A stretch of 64,000 bases of DNA from Pinus tabuliformis (taxonomy: Eukaryota; Streptophyta; Pinopsida; Pinales; Pinaceae). The stretch spans positions 820,485,503 through 820,549,502 of the forward strand of contig CM062819.1 of NCBI GenBank assembly GCA_031772625.1, written 5' to 3'. The position numbers were made by a program, and so were the translations under genes. The notes below the pieces were generated by a model, which had not been told where the DNA came from, searched no databases, and was given only the letters and a program-made list of their open reading frames with translations. Positions 54,812 through 64,000 of this stretch are shown one piece after another; the stretch's first letter is position 1; every line of letters starts with the position of its first letter.

Positions 54812-56281
54812 ATGGCATCTAATCCTTCATCTGATTATGAAGTGGAGACCCAAAGTGACTCACCTGCAGAAGGACATGCACCCCGGAGGCCTCATAGAGG
54901 TGGCAGACATATCAGAGAAGAACAAACCACCCTTACTGAATTACAGGCCTGCCCTCTTGCCATCTCTTGTTTCCAGCATCAGTCATGTTATGAGTTTTGT
55001 GAGAAGGTTGCTAATGTTCAATTTCATCATGAGTTGGCTCGTCTATTTGTACTGCATTTACATGGTGGCCAAGCCACTCTATCGGGTGTTACTTTCACAC
55101 TAACACCAGGTTCCATTTCATTAGCAATCGGCATACCAAACATTGGAGAACCATGGAACAACAGGCAGAAAATTAACCGGCAACACTATGAACCGTACAT
55201 CAAGCCCAGATTTTTGAGACAGCTCAAGAGAGTGTTTCCATTTCGGTACCTCAAAGATGAATATGCGCCTTTAATGAAATTGATCATGAAGTATTTCAAC
55301 TGTCAGGGCCGGTTCTCCCGCTTGTATGCCTATCACATCAGGCTGTTGAGGCATTTCACTCGGGTACAGATGATGAACATTCCTTATTTCATATGCCGAA
55401 ACATAGAAAGGATGACCACCCTTGTGCAGCACAAGACCCCTCAGCAGTAGCTTAACAGTGTTTATCATTTTGTTCTCATCAATATTGTGGTGGTTCATCA
55501 GCTTGGATTACAGGGCATCACTTGGGATGATTTTATCTCTCGTGAGTTTTTCAGAGCTTCACAGGGATCTTCAGAGGCTGGACATGAGACAGGTGGACCT
55601 TCTTATTAGCATGAAGGTCATGAGACACATACTGCTACTATGCCAGTATTCATTACTTATCAGAAGGGCGCTAGACAGTTATTTGCAGCAGCAAAGCGAG
55701 TGTTATCTCCACCTGGGGTGGAAGGGGCCTCGCTTCCGACATCAGCACCACAGGTATAGGAAAAAGGCAAGAGGCCAATGCAGGATGAGGGGCCTTAAGG
55801 TGAACGAGATACCGACTTCATTCTCATTCAGGATGACGATACAGACATGGGCCCGCAAAGTGCCAACCTTAGAGATATCATCCAAGAGCAGCAGACAGAG
55901 ATCAAAGCCTTGTCCCTCAACTTGGAGAGGGCTAAGTGGATTATAAAATACTTGGAGCAAAGGAATAAGCGGCTTGAAGATCAGCAGGTGATTATGGAAT
56001 TACAAAACATTAGGGAGAATCGTCAAGCTGCGCAAAGGAGGAGGATTGAATTCACTTCATTGGAGCAAGAGATTAATGATGATCGGGAGTCTTGGCTCGA
56101 GAGAGTCAACATCCACTTATAGAGACTACTGTACAAGGTCGATAGGGACAAAGCAATTTTGAGACACATGGCTTTCTGTTACATGGCGCGGAACAAGGTT
56201 TGCAAGGCACGAATAAGAAATTTAAAGGCAAAACTAAGGAAGGCATCAAAAAGGAAAAAGAGACAAAAAGAGCATGATTGA
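54812..56281 (+). pseudogene. Reading frame of C: plant transposon-associated protein with coiled coil
   Basis: One frame of about 490 codons from an ATG at 54812 holds five or so stops (first at 55448) but no frameshift. The N-terminus is Ser/Glu-rich and then basic (RRPHRGGRHIREE). The globular part includes CQGRFSRLYAYHIRLLRHF and ITWDDFISREFF, which align with the 3' frame of B on both sides of insertion E. The C-terminal third (55850-56275) is a strong coiled coil (LNLERAKWIIKYLEQRNKRL) ending in a Lys/Arg-rich tail. Function is unknown. Being the sole frame of C, it may have served mobilisation, or be a relic. Confidence 0.7.
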
Positions 56282-57805
56282 CTCTGGATATTGGCCAAGG
56301 CATCCTTGGCCCATCATAGCTCTTGATGAAGAAGGTCCAGCCCAAATTTCAAGAAATTTGGAGCAATTTTTGCATTTTGAAATCTTTTTGCACTAAAAAA
56401 CAGGGTTTTCCTCCCTATGTGTCGCGCCACGTGGCACTCGCTTTCGCTAGAGGGCTCCAAATCCAAAAAACTTTGAATTTATGTATTTTTCATGATAAAT
56501 TGTGTTTTCCTACCTATGGCCAAGAAATTTGGGCAGGTTTTGAGCCCTCAAAAGGTCAAAAAACACTCAAAAAATGACCTCACTGCCCTTATTTTGACAT
56601 ACAGGAAGCAATCTTGGGAGATTAGACATTTGGAGGGGAAAATGGACACCAAATCCAAAAATTCCACTTGGGTTGGAAAGTAGACAGGTAGGGCTTTCCA
56701 ACAAGCTATCATGAGCTCAATTTGGACTTCGGGAAGGGCCTCAAAATCAGCTCCAAAGTTGCACTACGCATAGAGATTTTGGGCGCGACGCATAGAGAAT
56801 TTTGGCCTATTTTTCACTCTCCAGCTCAGAATTTCGTCCAATTTTGACTAGTTTCACTTTTTGATGTTACCCTTGATCTAAATTGATATAACTGTATGAC
56901 CATGATGTAATTTTGGCACATTTTTACTTGTTTTAGTAGATTCATTCACCAAAAGGTGAAATGTGAGTGAATGAATAAGTTTCCTAGCATATAGAGGCAA
57001 GTTGTTTCTTTACCTATTTTTCAGTTCCTTATTTAGATATGGTTGAAACAGCTCCTAGAATGATGAGCTCGACCCCTAGAGGCATGGGAAGGAGTTAGGC
57101 TTGTCTATATCATGTAATTTCTCAGTCATTTTCAGGGTTGGACACTTGGGATTGCTTGGCACTTCATTGTACATCTGATTTCTACATTTTTGGCAAAGGA
57201 AAGACTAGGATTTTGCAGCACTTGTTGGGATCCTTGTGGCTCTGTGTTTTGATGGTGTTTTTCTTCATGTAATTGTAAGTTCATTGATGTTTTATGTATG
57301 CCATTTCCCTTCTCTTTGCTTCTGAAATTAAACAAATTGAGTGACAAAGGTAGAATTCATTTGGCTTGCTGTGCTCTGCCTTAAAATTTGTTTAGTTTTA
57401 TATGTTTTCATCTGTTTGGAGAGGATTCTTGCAGCCTCTTGCCCTCTTCAGCTCCTCAGCGGTCTTTTCCATCCATTTATTTAATCTAAAGCATCAAAAC
57501 TACTGCCTACCTTGCCCCAACTGGAACTCTGCAAAAATTTGGCCTCATCCCCGGACCCAAATTTGCCTTTCCCTTTTTCCAACAAAAAACCCCCAAAAAA
57601 TCAAATCAAATCCTTGCACTTCATACCTAGCCTAAGATTAGTTGTTAAATCAGTCATCTCAAGCCCCCTCTGATTATCTTTTGCTGAGATTGACCTAGAG
57701 AGAGCCCTCTCTTGTCCTCGTAGGGCTAGCTACGAGGCTGAACGTGGTTTGATGTTGGTCCTAGAATCTTACCTTTTCAGCCTGAGGTAAATCTAGGTGC
57801 TAACA
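56282..57805 (+). other. 3' non-coding part of C
   Basis: About 1.5 kb with no gene. The last 120 bp include CTAGAGAGAGCCCTCTC (about 57697-57713) and end CTAACA. They match the left end of E in reverse complement. Confidence 0.6.
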
Positions 57806-57810
57806 AGGTG
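57806..57810. repeat. Right target-site duplication of C
   Basis: AGGTG, identical to 53342-53346. After it the protein of D resumes as EYLASQFELEF. Confidence 0.92.
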
Positions 57811-59470
57811 AATATCTTGCTTCACAGTTCGAATTGGAATTTACGCTCATCTCTTGTATGGTGTCATCGATGATGGGTAGTGTGTGGTACCTGGATAGTG
57901 GAGCTTCTTTCCACATGACTGGTAACAAATAGATCTTCAGTAACTTGGAGGAGAAGGATCTTCAAATGCATATCTAGATGGGTGATGATGGGAGTTATAG
58001 CGCTACCAACATCGATAAAGTTACCTTTCAAAGGGAGTCAACTTCTCTCTTCACTTTGCAAGATGGTATGTATGTTCCTAGTTTGAAGAAGAACTTGCTA
58101 TATGATTCCATGTTGGAGGATAGAGGCTATGATGTGATATTTAGTAAGGCAACGACATTCCTTTGTCACATAGCCACAAGAAAGGTGAAGAGGATAGGGG
58201 TTCGAGTGAAGAACCTACACAATTTGGAGGTAGAAGATTGTTCTGCCTTGAGCACTAAAGAAGAGAAGGTGCACAGTCGAGACATCATTGAGTTGTGGCA
58301 TAGGATATTTGGTCACTTTCACCATGGCACTTTGAAGATCATGCAACAAATTTCTACCAGTCTTCCCAAGGGTACACTAGAGTAGGTAGACAAATTCAAA
58401 GGGTTTACATTGGGAAAGTACACCAAAGCTTTCTTTCATGACAAATACGGTTGAGCACAAGCGATCCTTGATCAAGTTCACTCAAATGTTTGTGGACCAT
58501 TCTCGACAACATCCATGTCCAAGCATAGGTATTATGTGATATTTGTTGATGATTTTTATTGTAAGTGTTGGATCTTCTTAATGCAGAAGAAAGATCAAAC
58601 TTTTTCTAAGTGTTGTGTATTTAAATCATTCGTCGAGAAATATACAGGTAGGAAAGTTAAATCTCTCAAGAGTGATAACGATGGAGAGTATGTGTCGAAT
58701 AAATTCAAAGACGTTTTTGCATCAGAAGGCATTCGATAAGAGTTGATAGCACCTCATAACCCACAACAGAATGGGGTGGATGAAAGGAAGAACATGATTA
58801 TTGTGGGAGTGGCATGAGCGATGTTGCATGATCAGGGCCTACCATTACACTTTTGGGTTGAATCATGCAACACAACTGTTTATTTGCAGAACATAAGCCC
58901 TCATCGAATTCTTGGGATGACTACACCATAAGAGGTTTTTTCAGGGAAGAAACCAAATGTGGCACACTTCCAGACTTTTGGTTCATCAATCTACTACTAT
59001 GTAACCAAATATGGATGGAAAAATCTTGAGCCAACAAAAAATTTGGGCATATTTGTGGGGTAAACTGATACACCTCACAACTATAGGGTGTACATTCCAA
59101 CCAATAGGATGACAATGGTTTGAAGAGATGTAAAATTCGATGAAGAGAAGGCCATGAGATGTTCCCTGGAGACAGAAATTCAGCTACATGTGGTTGAGGT
59201 TTTATCTCCAAAGGAGGAACCTCAGGATGATGTGGAGTAGCCACATGCAGAGGAGCAGGGAGTGGAGACACCCACTCATGCAAAGTCTTCCAGAGATAGG
59301 AGAAACCACACTAGAGAGACTGACAAGTTATTGCATGATTCTAGAGAGAATGTGGGAGCACCCACATCACAGTGCAGGTAGAGGAAGTCACTAGAGAGGT
59401 ACATTTGCTACATGGCTCTGATGAGAGGATGTGTAGATATTGATCCATCCTCTTTGAGGAAGTAGTGCAA
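57811..59470 (+). pseudogene. Protease and integrase of element D
   Basis: Protease motif VWYLDSGASFHMTGNK is at 57881-57928. After stops, the integrase zinc domain reads LWHRIFGHFHHGTLK. The expected Cys pair is not seen (FTLGKYTK instead of a C-X2-C context). Core motifs are VHSNVCGP (Asp expected at the Asn), LKSDNDGEYVSNKF (second Asp), and NPQQNGVDERKN (Glu). Many stops, and substituted catalytic residues, indicate an old dead copy. Confidence 0.85.
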
Positions 59471-59536
59471 CAACCAGTTTGGGTTGATGCCATGGTTTAG
59501 GAGTATGACTCCATTGTTAGGAATAGTGTTTGGGAT

Positions 59537-60960
59537 TTGGTCCCAAGACCAACAGACAAGTTAGTGGTGAGTTCCAAATGGATTTACAAAGTAAAGCAAG
59601 AAACATATGGTAGTGTGGAGAAACACAAGGCCAGGTTTGTGGCCAAAGGGATTTCTCAGGTGGAGGGGATTGATTATGATGAGAATTTTTCTCTTATTGC
59701 AAGGTACTCATCAATTAGGTCCATTCTAGCACTGTCAGTACATATGGTATGGAAGATACATCAGATGGATGTAAAGACAACATTCCTCAACTGCATGATT
59801 GAGGAAGAGATGTACATTGAGCATCCTGAAGGATTTGAGACCTTCAACAGAGAGTCACATGTGTGCAGACTCAAGTGACCATTGTATGGACTGAAACAAG
59901 CACCCTCTACTTGGTACACCAGGATTGATATCTATTTCACCAGTTTGGGCTTCACCAAAAGTGAAGCAGAGGTGGACCTTTACCATATTGTGTTTGAAGG
60001 TAAATTGTTGATTATTGTTTTAAATGTCGACCATTTGATTCTGACAGGTGATGATAAGTTGATCAAGTCTTGCAAAGAGGATCTTGCAAGAGAGTTCAAA
60101 ATGAAGGACTTGGGGCTCATGCACTACTTTATGGGGATGGAAGTATGGAAAGGAGATGAGGAACTGTTTGTCTCTTAGGTAAATTATGTGAACGAGATAC
60201 TCAAGGAGTCCCATGTGGAGAGCACTAAACCCATGGAGACTCCTCTATCTAGTAACTAAAGGAAGGAGGATGCTACTTCTGATGAAGTAGTGGAGGCTAC
60301 TATTTACAGGAATCATGTGTGTTCACTCATGTATTTGGTGAACACACAACCAAACATATGTTGCGCATTTAACCAACTTAGTCAAGCAAAGATCAAACTG
60401 ACCAAGTTGTATTGGAAGGAAACCAAACATGTTTTGAGATGCCTTAGAGGCACTACTCAGTATGGTCTTTGGTAGAGACGGATAGAGGGAGTGAAGCTTC
60501 AAGGATTCACCAATGCATATTGGGAAGGGAGTCCATCTGACAAGAAGAGCACATCAGGTGGGATCTTCGTTATTGGGTCAGCAGATGTTTCTTGGTATAG
60601 TAGGAAATAGAGATTAGTTGCACTCAATTCAACAAAAGTAGAGTACATGGCTGCTAGTCAAGTATCTTGTGAGGCTATCTAGATGAGGAAGATTCTTGTT
60701 GATTTTTTTGGTCAGCAGATGGATCCAACTGTGATTTAATCAAAGTTGTATCAAACTCTTTGAGAATCTAATTTTTCATGATCGGTCCAATCATATTGAT
60801 ATATGGTATCATCATCTTCGATATTGTGTGCAGAGGAGAATTATGTTGTTGGAGTAGATTCCCACAAAAGAGAATGATGCAGATATTTTGACAAAGGCTT
60901 TGTCAAGATGAAAATTTGAGTTTCACAAAGGCAGGATTGGGGTAACAGATAATCCATTTC
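59537..60960 (+). pseudogene. Reverse transcriptase-RNase H of element D
   Basis: Open stretches 59537-59878, 59882-60178 and 60290-60475 share a frame. They read KWIYKVKQETYGSVEKHKAR, WKIHQMDVKTTFLNC, PLYGLKQAPSTWYTRID. The catalytic YVDD box reads NVDHLILTG, so it has lost Tyr and the second Asp. RNase H is readable in fragments (GFTNAYWEGSPSDKKSTSGG with Asp replaced, LNSTKVEYMAAS). There are at least ten stops. Confidence 0.88.
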
Positions 60961-60974
60961 TTCTTGAGAGGGAG

Positions 60975-61856
60975 TGTTAAAAATAGCAAGAAGAAATCCT
61001 AATTTAATTTGTCCTTGAATTAAATTAGGAATTAAATTGTAATTATATTCTCATAGAAACTTGTAATAGTTAACTAAGTTAATTTCACTTAGTTGTATTA
61101 GGAAATTCGAGTTGGAAGTCTATATAGAGTCATGTAGAGTGATCCCTAAATTTTAGGGGCCCAGGTTGAGTTCTTTTGAGTTGTAATTAATTAACTCAGT
61201 GTAACTGAGTTATAGTAAGTTAAACTAGTTCCAACTATTGGAGGAACTAGTAGGAGGTCTAGTAGTGGGGACGGGCACTAGTGCAGCTTCACTGCTCCAC
61301 CAGTTAATTGAAGATTCACTCATAAATAACTCATGCATGTCAGTTCAAAGGAAGACCCAGTTGAGATTAGAGTTCAGGGACAGTGTACTATCAGTTGTAT
61401 AATTTTCCGAGTTGTACAGATGGTGCATGCAATTAGTTGAGGGCCTATGGATGGATTGCACAGTTATGGAGAGAGAATTTCCCAATTAAATATGGGCTAA
61501 TTCTCTCAGGAATTTCGCAAGGAAGTAGGGGCTTGGCAGGCAACAAAATTGGCTAAGTGTTGGCTTGAGCTGGCTTGTGAGGCAGAGAGATAGATTGTAC
61601 TTGTGCAGGAATTGTTTGGGTTGAACAAGCATTGTATTTTATTCTCAGATCTTTTGGTTAATGCAATATAGATAGTCGAGGTTTTGAGAAGTTTCTTTCC
61701 CCAGAAAAATATTGTGTTATGTGCGATTGAAATTCTTCATTTTCTGCTTATTGTTTTCATCGATCAATTTTGGTTTCCATTGAAGAGTAGAGTAGATTCT
61801 TGTCTTGTGTTTTAGCATATCACATAAGTTTTTGAATCTAAAAGTAAAAATCTACA
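60975..61856 (+). repeat. 3' LTR of D
   Basis: 882 bp, TGTTAAAAATAGC to AAAAATCTACA, preceded by GAGAGGGAG. Confidence 0.95.
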
Positions 61857-61861
61857 AGCTT

Positions 61862-62845
61862 TGCAATCCCTATCCTTTTACCCAATATTTGTACATGAAA
61901 AAAAATATCCAAAAAATATATGAGTGTAATTGGATGAGATGGATTTCCTTGATGATCTTCTGAAGACATTATTTCTTGGAGGAGGTTCAATCCTTTGTTG
62001 ATCCTTTCCCTTGATTACATCAACAACATTTTCAATATTCTTTTGGCTTTCAATTTGATTTGTACTTCAAAGGATAATGAAAATATTTTCTTTGGCCTTA
62101 CTCTTTTAGGGCTTAGAACTTGTCTCTTCATTGCATGGAACTTCACTTGCTTCTTTTACCATCATATTTAAGACATGATTCTTCTTTTCAACATCCAAAA
62201 ATTGCTATTTTTTCCATTCCTTGAGCTTGTCCATTTCACCTGGAGTTACATCAAGGTCTTTTTTCTTTTCAATAACTTATACCTCGTGATTATAAATAGA
62301 TTCCTCTAATCGATTTGTCAATATTTTCTCTCTCCTTTCTAATTATTCTTCTTCATTGATGTCAGATTATTTGATCTAAGTATGTTATCTATTTGTATCA
62401 TGATCATCATCATCTTCATCTTGACCTACATGCTTCTTTGGGTAGAGATTTTGAAGCTTCTTCCAAATCCTGTTGGTTGATGAGCATTGATCTGCCTTGG
62501 CTTTCATGGAATCTAGAAAAGCATTAAAATGTCATTCATGGCTTTTGAATTATACCTTCTTGATTCATTAAGATATGTATTTATAGAAATAATATAATCC
62601 CATACATAATAACCATGACCTTGCAAATAGACTTCCATTCTAGATTCCCATATTTCAAATTACATTTCATCGAACAACGAAGCTAGACCAACCTAATTCT
62701 CTTCATCAGCTATAATAGGTCCTAAAACTGGTGCATTACTGTAGATTTCCTTTGGTTGTTTGGATGCATGCTTCCTTGAATTTCCCATATATGATCTCCT
62801 AATATTTTCCTTCCATCTATTATGATGCAACTGAAGGAACTAGCT
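61862..62845 (-). pseudogene. gag of copia element I (minus strand)
   Basis: Read on the minus strand from near 62760: PVLGPIIADEEN, then FEIWESRMEVYLQGHGYYVW, DYIISINTYLNE, NSKAMNDIL, and, after shifts, words like KAKADQCSSTNRIWKKLQNL and YPKKHVGQDEDDDDHD. This is typical copia gag. Many stops are present. D is inserted at its downstream side. Confidence 0.7.
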
Positions 62846-62856
62846 CTGATATGAAT
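62846..62856 (-). promoter_or_regulatory. Candidate primer-binding site of I (minus strand)
   Basis: ATTCATATCAGAGCTAG on the minus strand after the LTR end retains ATCAGAGC of the Met-type site. Confidence 0.55.
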
Positions 62857-63812
62857 TGTTGGAAATATTTGGTGGGGCGGGGTAGTGGGTTAGTAAGTAT
62901 TTCACTTAATTTTAATTACTTTCAAAGTATTAAATATGGATTCCAAAAATAAAATAATATAATCATCAACACATCACATCACATGAACAATACACAATAC
63001 ATTTTTAGGTGGAAACCCTTTCGAGAGAAAAACCATTGAATGATTTTAATATATGTCTTGAAAATTACATATATAGGAAGCTCTAACATCCAATATTCTC
63101 CAACAAAAACTAGAAGGAGGATTCAAACCCCTGGTTTTATCATATCCAACTAAAAGGGTGTGTCAATACCCTACTTTTACGAGCTTCAACTAGAAGGATG
63201 CTCCAATGCCATAGTTTTATTAGCTCCAACTAAAAGGATGCTCCAACACCTTGCAAGCTCCAACTTTCCTTAGCACCACGCTACCATCCTAAAGTGTTCT
63301 CAGGCTCCAAACTAAAGGAGAATTCAATCTATGCGTTGCACCACCCAACCACCCTAAAAATAGAAGATAGAAAAATAAATGTGGGCCCTTGTACTAGGGA
63401 GAGTGGCCAACTTACAATGATATAGAAATGAAACTTCATTGTTCTTCTTGTTGATATGTGCTCAAATCATAATATGTATACATTGGAAATAAAATCAACA
63501 AACTCTATCAAGCTGTCATGGTGTTATCGATGCAGAGATGAAAAGTTTAGGACTGATTCTTGATTACTACTGAAGTTATGCTATTACTCTTATGTACAAA
63601 CTTTTTTCACAACACTTCACTAGCTATTTCAAATATAGGTTGAAAATTTAACAATGATAAATGCTTTTGTTAATACCTTAGTTTTTATGAGAAAGTCAAC
63701 ATAAGTTTGTTGTTAAAAGTATGCCTTCTCTATCACTATTTGCTTCAAAAAAATTTAAATGATCTATCCTTGAATATGCTCCTAATCTATCCTTCTTTTG
63801 TGGCCACCAACA
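62857..63812 (-). repeat. 5' LTR of copia element I (LTR L, copy 2)
   Basis: TGTTGGAAATATTTGG to GTGGCCACCAACA, 956 bp, related along most of its length to 33145-34008, including the 45-bp array (about 63075-63265). Gag lies downstream on the minus strand. Confidence 0.75.
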
Positions 63813-64000
63813 ACCCCCCTACTTCTTTTTAGTATTAGCAATAACGCTAAAGAAGTGGGGACCCTTAGTAATAAAAAATCCAAAAAGATTTTATAAAATT
63901 TTTGCATTATACTCCTAAAAAATGCATCGCACGAAGAAGAGTCAAGCATTCCCTTTATGAGCACATTAAAACAACTGCGAAGAAGTGGCGCGAAATTCAT
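63813..64000. other. Sequence flanking element I, cut by window end
   Basis: 188 bases. The minus strand is open throughout (72 codons) but unlike any protein I know. A purine-rich AAAGAAGTAGGGGGGT on the minus strand abuts the LTR. Confidence 0.3.

Larger units (their letters stand above)
53347..57805 (+). mobile_element. Insertion C: non-autonomous TG/CA element carrying one reading frame
   Basis: A 4459-bp insertion bounded by TGTTAG and CTAACA with perfect AGGTG duplications. It interrupts D between the gag zinc knuckle and the protease. The ends and 5-bp duplication are those of an LTR element, yet I find no direct repeat pair. The only coding content is the frame at 54812-56281, related to the 3' frame of B. 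Its right end resembles the left end of E in inverted orientation. It could be a giant solo LTR, or an element whose second LTR I failed to see. Confidence 0.8.
51568..61856 (+). mobile_element. Element D: decayed Ty1/Copia retrotransposon with C nested inside
   Basis: Direct LTRs (51568-52446 and 60975-61856, about 880 bp) flank gag, protease, integrase, RT and RNase H in copia order. Flanking 5-mers are AGTTT and AGCTT. The primer site is TGGCATTAGAGCT. Without C (4.46 kb) it would be about 5.8 kb. Many stops, mostly TAG and TGA in place of CAG, CGA or TGG, disable it. Confidence 0.95.

Noticed and set aside
61996..62110. Short T-rich frames near 62000-62300 as a separate gene
   Set aside because: They are decayed gag of copia element I read in reverse.
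1..64000. CRISPR arrays, rRNA genes, bacterial-type operons or terminators
   Set aside because: None were seen; the content is plant nuclear repeat DNA.

Overview
This window is intergenic, retrotransposon-dominated nuclear DNA of a seed plant. The evidence is a stack of Ty3/Gypsy and Ty1/Copia elements with plant-type primer sites, zinc knuckles and polymerase cores, plus fragments of two plant-type lipid kinases. The size, depth of nesting and advanced decay suggest a large genome, perhaps a gymnosperm, but that is inference. I see no intact host gene.

Layout. (1) 1-10222: element A, a decayed Tat-like Ty3/Gypsy element on the + strand, with an extra 3' reading frame (globular part plus coiled coil). 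(2) 10223-27048: element B, an Athila-like Ty3/Gypsy element with both LTRs, a tRNA-Asp-type primer site and its own 3' reading frame. That frame is split by insertion E (19780-24158). E has TG/CA ends and a near-perfect 5-bp target duplication. On its minus strand it carries a fragment of a PI4K-beta-type phosphatidylinositol 4-kinase followed by a cluster-I-type diacylglycerol kinase. (3) 27049-28430: integrase/chromodomain tail and LTR-like end of a chromovirus (K). (4) 28431-34182: mostly unidentifiable AT-rich sequence, with a clean solo LTR (N, 28801-29350) and another LTR (L1). (5) 34183-50340: an unidentified minus-strand coding remnant (M) broken twice, by copia element H (34580-43753, minus, itself broken by chromovirus F at 34829-38354) and by copia element J (44051-50043, the youngest and least damaged). 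(6) 50341-64000: a minus-strand copia remnant (I) broken by copia D (51568-61856), itself broken by C (53347-57805). C carries only a reading frame related to the 3' frame of B.

How the parts relate. Target-site duplications give relative ages: E is younger than B; F is younger than H; H and J are younger than M; C is younger than D, which is younger than I. The most interesting object is E, a non-autonomous LTR-type insertion carrying two host lipid-signalling kinase sequences in the same orientation as its own LTR-like promoter. The recurrent globular/coiled-coil reading frame in A, B and C is the second point of interest. Damage is mainly in-frame nonsense mutations with few frameshifts, as expected of methylated, long-silenced plant elements.
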